From NCBI GenBank assembly GCA_007844125.1, contig CM017564.1:25964494-26028493 (forward strand): DNA of 64,000 bases. The letters run 5' to 3'. The notes under the pieces are model-generated. The model worked only from the letters and a program-made list of their open reading frames with translations. It did no database searches and was not told where the DNA came from. Positions 11,438 through 25,137 of the stretch are shown in pieces (the first letter of the stretch is position 1; the number at the start of each line of letters is the position of its first letter). This stretch comes from Sinonovacula constricta (lineage: Eukaryota > Mollusca > Bivalvia > Cardiida > Solecurtidae). A program made the translations under genes and the position numbers.

Positions 11438-14400
11438 ATGATTAATCCCCCAATTAACAGGCTAAAGGTGAAGATAAGTCATAACTAAAAAAAATATCAT
11501 TGATCATGTTTGTTGTTTGTTCGTAAAAAGAAGACGCTGATGTTATTTATCTACAATAACATTTGTGTATGTGAATATGCTGGATGTTTTGTTTAAGTTC
11601 ATAATGGTTTCGTAATCCATATAAAATTTATAAACTATACATATCACATAAACAGGACGTACCACGTCAAAATAAAAACTACTCCTAAATGACATTGGTG
11701 TATTATTAACATTAGTGGGCTATGATTAGTTTCCATATATTATTGCTTTATAAATTTCAAAATCAATAGAAATGGAAGGAATCACATTGATTATGCAAGG
11801 ATGTGGCGAAATGGTCCGCTCACTACCTGGGCGGGACAAGTTGACATCGTACGTAGTTACGGGGGTGATTACCTAGCATAACAACCACCCCACCATCACC
11901 ACATGTCTACTATTCACGATTTGTCTACTTAGTGACCAGACGACCGTGCGGTTTTAACGATAATCAAAAGACTTGCTATGCACGTTTAATATTTCAAAGT
12001 GTATAACTGTTACCACATTAAGCGCATGCTGTGCTTAAGTATATTTATCGTTGTATCAAAGTTATATTATTATTAATATAATACGTTTAACTGGTGAATA
12101 ACTAGTATAGTGTATTTTGCACAGACATCATTATATTGTTATCAATAATGCATAATACTTAAGTTGTGTTTTTTCCCCAGACAGTTCACATTGTAGCTTT
12201 GGGACACAATGCAAAGGGCATTCTGTACAGTCGCAAGAAACTGAATCAATACGTTTTATTTCAAGTTAATGCTATGATCGTGAGTAAAATTATATTGTAT
12301 ATTGTTTATATTGTTGTATATTGTAAACATGCTCTTAACTCTGTCTATCTCTTTTACGCCATAACGACACGGTGTAGTTGAACACAATTTACGCGATTGC
12401 ACGTCTTTAAAGTGAATCTTCCTTTGATCAACCCAACACTGACTTAAAGTTTAATTAAAGTTAACGGAGATCCGGTTCGCAAACACACCTTTCGACTGTG
12501 TTCATGAATAACCATTACATGATCAATGTACGTGTAACATTTAGCAGAAGTACGTGATGCACATTCACGCATGCGTAAAACAGTTTATTGCCACACATTT
12601 AAGATAGCATTAAATATATACATGTATGTTATGTAGGTAATATGTTGTTTCACCTAAGAAGTTCCGTGTTGTTAGTGTTGTTGTTTTTTAGGGTTATGTT
12701 ACAGCAACTGGATGAGTAGTTTGTCCATCACGTGTTTCGAAAAACTAAATAGAAATCGTGGTGATGGTTGAATACGTAATTTAATATGATCCCTTAGATC
12801 TTAACTCGTGACTGCATAATTAGAATTTATCTCAAACGGCGGCTCTTTATCGTATGCTGTTTAATATGCAATGCGTAACATGTATAATGAATACAGCTAT
12901 TTTCGTATCTCAACAACTTGCCGAAACTGAAAACATTTAAAGGAAATAACAGGGCCTTGTAAACAACTATTTACCCTAAGAACAATCGAGACTTGATATA
13001 TAATATAACCCAAGATGTGGTGAAAAGGAGAAATTGACGCCAATCTTCAACTAATGCTCTGCCATACTAGGAAACGACGGGTTTTATAGCTCGACACTCT
13101 ACATAATCATTATAAACTAAAGCCCTGTCATTACTAGGAAACGACGAGTTTTATAACAAGATACTCCATATCACCATTATAATGAAAGTGCGGACACACA
13201 TGACAATAACAATGCCTGGTGATCAAGATGTTTTAAACCTGCCGCTACAAGTGAGGCTTGTTTAGATATTGACTTCTCTTATATACACAATGGGGATGTA
13301 CTTAGTCACTTTAGCAAACAATATGATGTAGGACACATGACTCTGAAATATAATAATCTGTCCGTTTGTTTGCAAATACAATGTCGACGAACATGGTCGT
13401 AAAAGTCATACATTTACAGATGGAAAAAACACCAAACAAACAACAGTGATCTACCGATGTCATGAAATTAAATTGCAATTTACAGCCAATAAACGCCGAC
13501 AGAGAAAAAGAAATTCCGAATATCTTTGATCTTTTTGTATGTATCATCCAAGCAAAGCATCACCCCGTGAGTGTATTGTCTTATCGCCTGGCCATCACAT
13601 AGATCATGTAAATAGAAACATGGACAAATGGGGTTAAACAGTATCTTTCATAAAACGTAGGGAGCCAATACTTGCATTCAATTAAGCCCAATGTGAGAAA
13701 CTGTGCCACTGGTGAATTCGTCACTAATACAACCATTTCTTTTACGAGCAACAACAATTAATTTAAACATTTATTAAAACAGAGCAACGAAATAAGGGAG
13801 ACTGTGTGATAGAAAGTGGATTTGAAATAGTTTAAAGATTCGGTCGTTGATATATACATCATATACATACAAAGCTACACATGTTTAAACTATTCCTTAA
13901 AATACAAGAAACCTATTACTGCAACCCGAACCTGTGTTCTGTAGTTGTTCTTAATAGTTCATAAAATTACAAATAAGCTACATTAGAGTTATGCGTACGT
14001 TATTATAATTCAGATTGGTTAATTTCAATATTTTTAATTATTATTTCATGATTCATTTTTAAAATTATTCAGTCTCATTATCTTTAAATTCAACTACATG
14101 GTAAGGATAACAAAATATCTCAACTTTCAACGTAACAACGCACGTGTTCCACAATCCATTGATCGAAACGTGTCCACGTGTGTATATCATGATTATTTAT
14201 AGATCTTAAGTCCATGAAACAATACTGTCTAGCTTTGACAAACTCTAACAATGCATGCATAAAGAGAACACTAGATACCGGATATCTACTAGAACCTTCA
14301 GAGAACGCCACATTCAGATTTAGTACAATATACGGAGCATTCAAAAGTACAATATGAGATGTACTTCGAACAAATTACTTTTTAACGTGATTGCATGTTC

Positions 14401-17341
14401 TTAGACACTTCGATCCCTGTACGCGGGATTACGGATTTACTGTTAAAAAATCCGCGAAATCTCATTCCCATATGAAAAAAAAAGAAAGATTGAACATGTT
14501 ACTGTCAAACTTAAAAGTACGAAACTTAATTTTGGATTAATTAGAATGAAAATTATAAGACTTAATCACAAAAAAAAACGTTGTTAACGCGTTCTGGTTA
14601 GTCGGGTTTAAACTTCATTATCACATACGCAATTAAATTGCCTTCTTGACATATTTGTTACAGATATCGAGTATCTGTACTCCGATAGAACTACATACTT
14701 TCTGCACCGTACGAAATATGGTAAATTATACAAATTCTAAATAGTCTTTACCAGAACAGAACAGAACAGATCTTCATTTATGACTTGTACATCAGTAAGT
14801 CGTCAAAATGGAAATTCAAGAATACAAATAGTACAAATAAGTGGTGCAATGGCAAATAGTGCATGTCGTTCAAAAAGAGTCTCTTTAGATTTTTTTTAAA
14901 ATGTTATGTCCATGTATGCAATTCAATAAGACAAATTTAAGGTAATTTAATTGCAATACTATTTTTTATCGCAAAAAGTCACGCCACTTAAGTAAAAGCT
15001 CATATACGCTTTACTTACTTACTTTAATTCACATTTTTCTTTGCTCCCGAATCATAATATGAAACAACACACACAGCTGTCTACAAATTGTCACTTGGCA
15101 CCATGAGTTTTCATTTTTTATAGGACATTTTAAAGGTTTTATCTTAAAGAACACATATTTCACGTCAGAACAATAATCATTGAGAAAGAAGAGACAAAAT
15201 TGACATTTAATTACACACTAATGCAATATATTTTACCCAATTTGCTATATATGTAAAAAATAAATAAAATAGTTCCTTACAATAAGTTTAAACCGGCTTA
15301 CTGTAAAATAATTATGGCTTAGTTTTGTAAGAAGTAATGCAAAAAGAATTGCCACATACGATCCTTAAATTGATTAAAATTAATAACTAAGTGACGTATA
15401 TTTAAACATTAAATCTATTTAAAAATTTAAAAAGGTAAATGTGCAATTACAAATATAATCTGTAAATAATTGTTGATACATACAGGTTGATGTATTTTTA
15501 AAATTATAAATCGCGCGTAGGAAAAGTTCACCTGGTGTCTCCTTTAAAGTGTTTGTTTTTCCCTCCATTTCAAAAGCGCACCCAAATCACCGCGCCACTC
15601 AATCACATCCGGGCTTCCAGGAAAACCCCGGGACTGATTACAGAAACCTTGGCCTTGCTAACCTTTTAAGGAAGTCGCGTCATTTTGAAATAGTTAATCC
15701 TCTCGGATACCAGCAACGGAGTCTTTATCGGTTAAAGCGGTATTGTACGGCGGTAATTTAAGTTCATTGCGCAGGTGGTACAGGTGTACCTTGCTTATGA
15801 AATATTATATATGAAATGACACCATCTGTTTTGAAAGGAGACTGTATAAAATATATCCAGACATAAAAAACAATCGACATTTTATATATAAAAAAATACC
15901 TTAGAAGTAGAAAGTTAGTATTTTCATCATGTTAGTATCAGTGAAGGTCCAAACGTTAACTGGACGACTTTCATTAGTTTGTGGTGGGATACTCAAGTTG
16001 AGAAGAAATGTTAAGTTTACGACATTGATATTTTATTTTGCGGATATTTTATTTTATTGATATACACTCCTTTCATATAGCTTATTGTTCTTAAACCGCA
16101 GCGTTGGCTATTAATATTGTTTCATTGTTCATTCCTTATCATTATTAATTTCTCCCACCTGGTATGAGTCATGCATGTGCACGTGCCATAGTTTTGGCGC
16201 GAAATACATTGCGCTTAACCGGAAATACATGTATATGTTTGCCGCGTTTTTTTTTTTTTTAACCAAGGTTCTTTGGGTAATATTTTTGTGTTCTTTATTA
16301 AGTCATACTGAAAATGTTTAATTGCAGTATCATTTTTCAGAGATGAACATATGTCAAAAATCTAAACATTCAATGTGATTCAACCTTAATTTCTCTGAAT
16401 ATAACAGAGTTGGTCATTAAAATATTTAACAAACTTGAGAGACAAAAACACACACTTCTGATAAAAGCCATTTTTTTCCTAAAAATGGCACCAACGAATC
16501 ATAACCGAAATTGAAAGAAATCTGTTGTTTTATTAATTTTCAATCGGGTTGACGATATGTTCGATAACATGACAAAACGCAATCATACGCAACTAAGCTA
16601 TGAACTAAACAAATGCACATTTACCATCCGTATTTTCAAAAACGCCGTTGTAAACTAGAACTACACAAAAGAAGATGTTAAATACGGTAGGTGAGCTAAT
16701 GGAGGTTTTAAGGACGTAATTAACGCCTGGCATGTCTGAAGCAGTACATGTGCGTCCTATTCATGCAAGCAAGTCATGGTTACATACATGTCACTTATGA
16801 TAGTGCGACAGGTACTGCAGAGAAATCAATAGTGCAACATCAAATCACTGAACGGAACAAAAGTACCTATCTATTCATAGAGAAAGCAACACAAATGCCA
16901 GACTGAGCTCAGAATGTACAAATATATACTTGCGGAGTGTCACACTTGCTTACATTTGTCAATATCTGTTGCTGCGTTACGTGAAGTCTGGGTTTTATGT
17001 TTAACGTGAATGCAGTGGAAAATAGGTATCAATATATGTATTATCAAAATAAATTTTAGTATCCAACATAAATATATATTTTTATATAAAAAATCAACAC
17101 AATTCAAAATCTACCTTACCAATCTCTACCCAGACCCCACAACAAATTATACTGCTATGTAAAGGCATTACAGCCACGAGGTTTTTAACAACTAAAAATA
17201 CAACCACTTTTTTTGCCAAATATCATTATCACTACCACTTCCCCAACCGCTTCAATCGTTTTTGTTCAACCATACCTAGATAAGGTACATGTTCCAATAC
17301 ATTTCATACAAAAAAAGAAGCTGTGTAAATATACGTAAAAA
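11438..17341. other. Long stretch with no gene recognised
   Basis: About 5.9 kb of AT-rich sequence. I see only an imperfect direct repeat of about 67 bp at 13066-13190 (ACTAGGAAACGACG repeated at 13066 and 13133). No coding exon, RNA gene or complete mobile element could be supported. Confidence 0.4.
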
Positions 17342-17347
17342 ACAAAC

Positions 17348-17395
<48 letters not shown>

Positions 17396-17398
17396 CTA
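17342..17398. repeat. (CAA)n microsatellite
   Basis: About eighteen CAA/AAC triplets with a slightly irregular left end. Confidence 0.95.
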
Positions 17399-20298
17399 AA
17401 CAACAAAGGGCAATGTATTTTGGTGCGATTATGTTATATAAATCTTTAAAATAATATCTTTTATCAGAAAATGTCACTTGATTTTGTCTAGTGATAATTG
17501 AATTTTAATCAATTAGTGTACTTATATAAAGACGCCAAAACTGCATTTAATATGTTGTTACCATGCATTTCTGTTTTGTTTTGGTTTAGTATATAGCGGG
17601 CATACTTGTGGTAGGGCACACATTCTGCAAAAGCATTCACATCCTACTAAGAATGATTTGATCAGGCAAATAAGCGTATTTTTAGTTTAGTGACCCCCGC
17701 GGTGCTGTCTGATCAGTATATACATTATTTGACTATATCAATACATCTATTTACATTTGCACTAATTATAACCAAAAACCTACAACTTAAACAACAATAA
17801 ATAAAAACACCTCGAAATTCGTATTGGTCAATGTGGCAGAATAAGGCATAAACTAGAGACAACGACAGGTGGCAGACAAAGGGCGTGTGATGCCACAGAC
17901 AAAAAGAAGTTTGAAAACGGAAGATAAATGACACAAAGGTAGGAACGTGTGCGAAACATGAGATACGAGTTATTGTGAAGTGGTCGGGAGCTTCCTCCCT
18001 CTCCATAACATGCACGTGACTAGTCTTAACTTAATCTTCCTGTAAGAAAATGCGCAGTTATGATAGACACTGAACATTAGGGCGTTATTGTGCAGAGAAG
18101 GATATAAAACATTATTTAGACTTATTGTAAACGAGTGTTTTGTTTCATAATGTTGCAATCTTAGTTTAGGCAGTGAAATAGTAGAGATGTATGTATAAAT
18201 GAATCGTATTCATCCCTGAATATTATAGCGATTGCGTAATTTCTACAAGTTAACCACGCCAGACGTTTAATGCGGTTTTTAATTTTGAATGCATAAATAC
18301 AAATGAATCAGAGAATACAGCGTTTAACATGGTAGTTCATTGTATTAATGGTCTAAATTTATCTGAAACACAACACTAACATACACTACATAGTACATGT
18401 AAAAACTTGTAAAAAATATGGGTTAACGTTAAAATTCTCTTTCAAAATCAATTTTAAAGTTATTATAATCCCTCGCCTAGTTTTTAGCAATGAACATAAT
18501 TCTCAATTCACAATTTACTTACCTTTACAGAACTTCCTTCAATTACTGAATTTTACACTAAAAATACTTCACCCATGAAATTTACCTGCCACTCATTAAG
18601 TTTCCCTCCTATTAAAATGTTAGTAGATTTCACAATCTGTCACGTTACGATAATACCGGCATTCGTCCTTATGACCACAATAATCACGTGTTTCTATGAA
18701 AAACCACGCAGTAATAATGACTTAACAGACGATCACGGTAACCCGCAATATAAACACGTGGTCGTTCTGCGTCGCCATGTTAAATAACCGAACGGAGTTC
18801 ACGCAATGCAACTCACAACCGTTGTATTTTTTATTCATATTCAAACAAGCCGCGTCGAAATCAATAGAGCACTTCCTGTCCCTATATACGCCGCTGTTTT
18901 ATCATATGCTTCGTGTACGCTTCAATGGCCAGCCCGCTCTGTCAATATGTTTCACAGGTACAGTGACGTAATAGGGTTACCCACTGGTATAGCTCCAACA
19001 CAATCAGGCGGCACTACAAAATATCCTTTATACCAAGTTCAACATACCCACCATACATTTAAAGTATTGCGTTACTGTCGAATCACATAGCGCATTTTTT
19101 AATGACTGAGGCATACATATGACACATATTACTGCAGGCTCATTTCATTAATATACCAGTTTTTTTTAGTTATAAACGGCTAAACAAGAAGTGAAAAACG
19201 TCGCAACCCTTTTTGATTCTTACAACCTTTATTCAACACACCCTTCTGAAGGACAGCGTGTTCACATATAATCTAGAGATCAAGGGGTAATATTTAATTT
19301 TTTCACTGTGATTTAACATTTTTTAAACAAAAAGTTAAAAACGTCAATTTGACAAATAAAGACTAAGTCACTTCAATGTCTATCTTTAACAATTTAAACT
19401 CAAATCATACAGTTTAAAATGTATTGATATTTGTTTATACTTTATATTTTAATGTTAAAGCGGTTTAGATAGATATTTCATGAAGAACATCAGCTTTGTT
19501 TACAAACAAATGACCAGTATTATCTTCTATGCTATAACCACTTGTCATATTTTAGGACATTACGCACATGAATGTAACATGATACGCGAACAAAATAAAA
19601 TAAAACAAAATTCAATTAAGACGTAAAAAATTGCTAATATATTCACAACCATAATTTTTCGTAACTATCTCTTTACAGATGTACAAAGTATGATACCAAA
19701 ATGATAAAAAATGGACGAAGCAATTATCGTCTGCTGTTGAAGTAGATGTGTTCTCCATGCGAACGACTCGTCACGATAGTTTGAACTAAATATATACCTT
19801 ACGGCGCGACGGCCCGTTGACTCACCTCAGCACATAGAAACAAGCGAGGACTGGCTATTTATATCCAGCCAAAGGAAAATAAACAAAAATAAACTGAAAC
19901 CATGATAAACCTTGGTGATTTTCTTTACTGAACATTCTAGAATATAGCGCCAATAAAAACTTAAGTTGAATTAAACATAAGCATTTACCTGAAAGCGGAC
20001 ATAAAAAGCACAATTTAAAATAGGAAGAAATACAATCTCATGTTTAAGCTATTATAATAGATGGAATAAGCCTTACAAGACTGGTAAATAATGTTATTCC
20101 TTTTCAATTAAATAGATGTTCAATGAATACTTTCCTGTTGTGCACATTAATGTTGGCCAGTTAACGATATATTAATTAAATAAGAATAAAATAAGATGAT
20201 TAAAACACAGATATATCGGTGAAAAGGAAGATGTTTTATCTGCCATAAGAATCATCGACTCGTTTTGTTAAATTAACAAGAATACAATGTTTGAAGAG
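17399..20298. other. No gene recognised
   Basis: Several small open frames lie at 17725-18158 and 18575-19090. None has recognisable domain content, conserved spacing or splice support. Confidence 0.4.
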
Positions 20299-20307
20299 AA
20301 AAAAAAA
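20299..20307 (-). terminator. RNA polymerase III T-run terminator
   Basis: Nine A residues on the plus strand give a T9 run on the transcribed side, beginning three bases after the tRNA-Ala 3' end. This is the usual pol III termination signal and supports an active tRNA gene. Confidence 0.9.
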
Positions 20308-20309
20308 CT

Positions 20310-20381
20310 TGGAGATGCCGGGGATTGAACCCGGGGCCTCTCACATGCGAAGCGAGCGCTCTACCACTGAGCTACATCCCC
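20310..20381 (-). tRNA. tRNA-Ala, anticodon CGC
   Basis: The minus strand folds as a complete 72-nt cloverleaf. The acceptor stem is GGGGATG paired with CATCTCC plus discriminator A. It includes the G3:U70 wobble pair that is the identity element of alanine tRNAs. The D arm contains the A box TAGCTCAGTGGTAGAGC, the anticodon loop is TTCGCAT with anticodon CGC, and the T arm carries the B box GGTTCAATCCC. There is no intron and no CCA in the DNA, as expected for a eukaryotic gene. Unlike the SINE heads elsewhere in the window, it has intact stems and no SINE body after it, so I call it a functional gene. Confidence 0.95.
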
Positions 20382-21154
20382 ACCACTAGCAAGAGGCAGT
20401 AAAGCTACATGAAATAGCAAATACAGCTGGAGTAATCTGGGTGCCGATTACACGGAGATCTATTTGGTCAAACTAGCTTGCCAGAATCAAGACGAGCACT
20501 TACCTTTTCGACTGATCTTAATTCAGTGTTGCTTGATTGTGATTTTGTTTTCCGCAATCTGTAGTTAGTATTCATTTTCGGCATCATCGACACTGTCAAA
20601 AATAGTCACTTGACTTCGGCGTTGCTCGTTAAATGAAGGGGAGGTTATAAGAAAGTTAAGCTTTTGACGTCGATTACGCAGCGTACAGCGTTTAGCGAAA
20701 AAACAACAACAACAAAACAACCCTTTAAAAGGAGTTGAGTTGTGAAAACACATACATTTAAGCTTAAAAATACCAAGCTTTTAGAGTAAATTTTGTCTGT
20801 CGACTTCTTTGGGTCCTTCTGCTGTGTATATATCTAGTATCTATCCCCCCACCAAAATGTTCTGGATCTGTCCCCGTTTCCTGTGCTATGGTAAAGCTAA
20901 GACTCCCACTTTTGTTGATTGTTATATTGCGAGGATTTGTGAGTCGATATTTCTGCAATATAAAACTTAATATTGTTCTGAATATCATCCAGTGCCATAT
21001 CTGCGCTACAAACCTAACTCCACAAGGCAGTGTTTGTTTCATTTAAGCACGAAATCAGGCACCCTGATCATTTACAGCATCTTCAGCGCTCAGGCAAGTA
21101 TCAATATTAAATACCTGCTTACTTTCGTGTATTTTTTTTCTTTCTTTTTTTATT
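20382..21154. other. No gene recognised
   Basis: Small open frames at 20565-20753 and 20764-21042 (minus) have no family resemblance. The tract just before 21155 is T-rich. Confidence 0.4.
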
Positions 21155-21750
21155 GGTTACCGGTCACTTCGGTAAATTCATCTTATGTAAGGATGGGTCC
21201 GGTCGTTTCGGTAAATATGTAAACATATAGTATAATACCTGATTGAGACGGAGAATTGGCCCTATGTCCATGTGTTTAATCATTTATTCATTATTTATTG
21301 TCTCTTTGTGTCAGCTAGCAGAGATGCGCTATAACTAGAAAACTTAAATGAAATAATGTAACAAAATATAACTTTAAGCATCTAAATATACACCACCTAA
21401 TTTTAAACATTACAGATACGTTTGATCATAATACATACATAAATATTCATATTTATTATATTTACGTCCTGAGTTTTTGGAGCAAAGAAATTGTGATGGG
21501 CCCCGGATGTTAGTATTTTCTAGTTGACACGCGTCTCTGCTAGCTAAAACAAAGAGACATTTAATAAATGATTAAATTGTCTGTCTCGGGCTGATGTGTG
21601 AAAATCTTTTCACACTTAGACATATCCAATTCTCCGTCTCAATCAGGTACTATATATACTATATGTTTACCTATTTACCAAAACGACCGGAGTAATCCTT
21701 ATATAAGATGAATTTACCGAAGTGTTCATTTACCGAAGTGACCGGCACCC
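21155..21750. mobile_element. Foldback TIR element, 596 bp, 8-bp flanking repeat
   Basis: The left arm starts GGTTACCGGTCACTTCGGTA. The complement of the right arm starts GGGTGCCGGTCACTTCGGTA. Both then share ATTCATCTTAT..AAGGAT, CCGGTCGTTT.GGTAAAT, a CCTGATTGAGACGGAGAATT block and, further in, AATCATTTATT and GCTAGCAGAGA. The arms extend about 230 bp each around a centre near 21430. The right arm has a small partial duplication of the CACTTCGGTAAAT motif. TTTTTATT flanks both ends (21147-21154 and 21751-21758), but the T-rich context lowers its weight. No coding capacity. Confidence 0.85.
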
Positions 21751-21758
21751 TTTTTATT

Positions 21759-22500
21759 TCTTAAAGCAAACTTGCAATCTGTAAAAATAAACCCATGAAA
21801 CCTTCATTATAGGTTTAAACTACCGACAATAAATAATCTGCATTAGTTCTACATTAATAAACAAAAAATAAAGGGTCAGGTAATTCCATTTAGATATCTG
21901 AGGTGGCGAAAATATGTTTTGACATTAGTTGAAATATTTTAGCTTATTTTAAAATATAGAAATATTTCAAGATTTGTATAACATGCATGGACATAATTGG
22001 TAAATGCTTCTTGGTTTGCATTGATTTTGTTGTTTTTCTTCATACCAGTATAGCATATGTTGGCGCAGTTTGGTCACCTAAAGTAATAATGAATTGTTTA
22101 GTATCTGCATTACTTTCTTTATTTTTAAATGTAGCTTTATTAAAATTTTGCAACTTTCAAAACAAAGGCAAATTCATTTTGAAAATAATCTTAAATATCT
22201 ATTATGCGCAGAGGACAGTTTTAAATTCAAGTTCGGCGAAGCATGGAGCTGGATTGTTCAAAGAAAGTTGATTGCTTTACAATGCAAGAAAAGATGACGG
22301 AGTCTTATTTTCGATGTGTTTTATGGGTGAAGTGATTTGAGCTGAAAATGCTTGTCATCTCATGATTTATTGAATTAAAATAAAAAATACGAAATATAAC
22401 TAATTTTCATGACCACAATATAAAATGCTGTTGAAATAGTTTTCAATAAGTGAATTATGAACTAAAACTATGAAGACCCCATTTTTTGTGTGCAAAGTTT
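21759..22500. other. No gene recognised
   Basis: AT-rich spacer between the foldback element and the retrotransposon 3' end. The open frames near 21987-22297 show no domain. Confidence 0.4.
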
Positions 22501-22681
22501 CCCAGACATTTTTAATCGTTGGTCGCCAACCCTATTAGTTGTATCAGACACCAATTTGTTGCTTGATACAGTTGAACTGCTACCACTAATGTCATCAGCT
22601 GGGTACCACTTGTCACTGCTTGATTCGCCCTTTTTAACCCAGGACAAGCTCAAAGTGGTGGGCGATAGTGTTGATCAGACA

Positions 22682-23983
22682 CTACCCATTAGTGGACGGC
22701 TTCCAGCTACTGGCGTTCCTCCTGAGCCACAGCCAGCTGGAGCTCTTTTCAGCAGATTGTGAAGCCTTCTTGATGGCCAACTTTCTTGCCTGTCCCACGA
22801 TGCCAACATCCTGGAACATCTTCCCCAATGATGGTGCGGGGAACCCTCGACATCCAACCTCGACTGGGTAGTTCCAAGCCTTCCATCCAGCCTGCCTACA
22901 CTCCTGGATGAGGTCTTCATACTTGGCCTTCTTGCGCTCGTACGCTTGGGTACATCTTTCTTCCCAAGGCACCGTCAGCTCCACAATGACAATCTTTTTT
23001 GCCTTGGATGAGGACATCACTATGTCGGGACGGAGGGTGGTGTGGACAATGTCTGGAAATTGTAGTTGTTTCCCAATGTAGTATGCTGCAGGGTTGTCCT
23101 CCCTTGTTGCCTTCTATCCTTGCCCCTGCCTGGATAAAGTTGATGTGCCTGGGATTGACATGTACCCGCGCCTTCTTCTTCTGTCTCTCGAGGGTGTCAG
23201 CTATCTCCCGAAGTACCTGGTCGTGTCTCCATCGACATCTTCCCTTGGACAAAGCTTCTTTACACGACGACAGAATGTGGTCCAGAGTAGCTCTGCTTCC
23301 GCATAGCGCACACTCAGCAGCTTCCGCCAGCCCCCATCTCTGAAGGTTGGCAGGTGTTGGCAAGACATCATATACCGCCCTGATCAGGAATTGGAGTTGG
23401 AAAAACTGGTATTTCCAAATGTCTGTCCAGTTTAGTTTCCTTTCTGATGTCTGCCACTTTGTCCAGCTTCCCTGGTTCCCCATCTGAACGCCTTCACTTT
23501 CCTTGATTCTTCCTCCTCTCTCCTGATCTCACTCTGGACAAGCGCTCGGCGTTCGCCTGTAGTGGCATAGTTCCATAGTGGCCTGGTGTGGTTTCCAAGG
23601 TCCTGTCTGCCTGAGCAGCTTATCCCCACAATGTCCTGGTGTTTCAGTCTGCTCTCCGCCTTCTCCACAGCGCTGGATGCTGACCAGCGTCTACCCGTGC
23701 GAACCTCGATCCCTGCTCTACTGATGCTCATGTCGCTAGAATCTCTGAGGGTCAACACAAGCCTTGCCTTGCTGACTTTGTACTCCTTTACAATAGATGA
23801 TAGAGGGAGCTGCAGCATACCAGTCTTGCTGTAGAGTCCAATGCTTGTCATGGATGGAGGGAGTCCAAACCATCGTCTCAGGTACCTGTTGACCATGGTC
23901 TCCAGGCCTTCAACAGTTGATGTTGGTACCTCATACAACGTTAGTGGCCATAGAAGACGAGGTAGAAGTCCATGTTGGAACAA
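22682..23983 (-). pseudogene. R2-like ORF, CCHC knuckle and restriction-like endonuclease
   Basis: After the thumb (FQHGLLPRLLWPL) the frame shifts near 23480 and again near 23095. The middle piece holds a CCHC knuckle, CALCGSRATLDHILSSC, followed by RWRHDQVL. The last piece holds the endonuclease: RPDIVM with the Asp, VIVELTVPWE with the Glu, and downstream AKYEDL with the Lys, then WNYPVEVGCRGF. This is the PD-(D/E)XK nuclease fold typical of R2-group elements, which nicks the target for target-primed reverse transcription. The protein ends at the TAG at 22682-22684, about 125 bp before the element's 3' terminus. Confidence 0.85.
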
Positions 23984-25122
23984 CTAGGCCTTAAACTTCC
24001 CTGGCAGGCCTGTTCCGTCAATCTTCTTTAGCCCATCCTGTAGCTGCTGCTTAGTGCGCTCAGTGTTGTTAGTGTCACTCAGCGTAGTGTCAAACCATTT
24101 CCCTAAGCATTTGAATGGGTTGTTGATCAGCGATGGAATTTCTTCACCCTGGACTCTAAGGGTCGTATTCGGCCAGACCTTGCCTTTCCTCAGGATCAAT
24201 ACCCGGGATTTTCTTGGCTTGAAGCTCATTCTGGCCCATGTGACATCTTCCAGAGCGTTCAGAATCCACCGTGCCTGTATGTGGGACTCAGTTGTGATTG
24301 TTAGGTCATCCATAAAACCCCTATTCGGTGGGAGTCTGATGTCTGACTTGGTTTTCGGTCCCCTGGTTTCCCGGTCTCCTGCCTTCTTGATCAGATTCAT
24401 GGCGGCAATGAACAATATCACTGACACTGTGCAGCCAGTCACAATTCCCTTCTCTAGTTGTATCCAGGATGTTGTGAAGTTCCTGGTTGTTAAGCGCATG
24501 TTAATGTCACTGAAGTAGCTTCTAACAATGTTCTGAATGTGTTCAGGCACGTGGTGGTGTTTCAGAGCAAAGTCAATAAGCTGGTGCGGGACTGTCCCAT
24601 ACGCATTTGCCAGGTCAAGCCATACCACTGTCAGATCTTGTTTGTTGATCTTCGCCTCTCGTATCAACTGGCTGATTGCGCTGGTGTGTTCAATACAGCC
24701 AGAGAAACCTGGAATCCCTCCTTTCTGTGCTGATGTGTCTATGTACCCGTTGCTGGTCATGTATGTTGTAAGACGTCGGGCGAGCACTGACATGAATATC
24801 TTCCCTTCAGCGTTCAACAAGGATATCGTACGAAACTGTCCAACATCCTTGGAGTCTTCTTCTTTTGGTACGAAGATCCTTCAGCCCGTTGCCACTCCGT
24901 AGGAACTTCTCCTTTACGCCAGACTACTTTCAGCAGCTTCCACAACCGTCTCAGCAGCTTCGGGCATGACTTGTACACCTTGTAGGGTATTCTATTTGGG
25001 CCTGGTGCAGACTTGGACCTTGCTTTCTTCACAATGTCTTGTACCTCCTTGAGTGTTGGTTCTCCCTCAATGAACGCAACTTCAGGCATGGGTACGTCGG
25101 CTATCCGTTCGTGGCCTTCCAT
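23984..25122 (-). pseudogene. R2-like ORF, reverse transcriptase core
   Basis: The RT blocks are easy to read. APGPNRIPYKVYK is the fingers motif that precedes the catalytic core. QKGGIPGFSGCIEH lies before the first catalytic Asp in VWLDLANAYGTVPH. LEKGIVTGCTVSVILF is the motif B equivalent. GFMDDL carries the catalytic aspartate pair. MSFKPRKSRVL and FKCLGKWFD are the later thumb-side blocks. A one-base deletion near 24878 shifts the frame between the fingers and the SGCIEH block. A second in-frame TAG at 23984-23986 falls after KFKA, where related elements usually have Trp (inference from memory of the family). The catalytic Asp residues themselves are intact. Confidence 0.9.
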
Positions 25123-25137
25123 CTCGACGTGCCTTGA

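Noticed and set aside
18575..19090. Overlapping plus-strand open frames of 62-94 codons
   Set aside because: No recognisable domain, no splice signals in compatible phase, and composition like the surrounding DNA.
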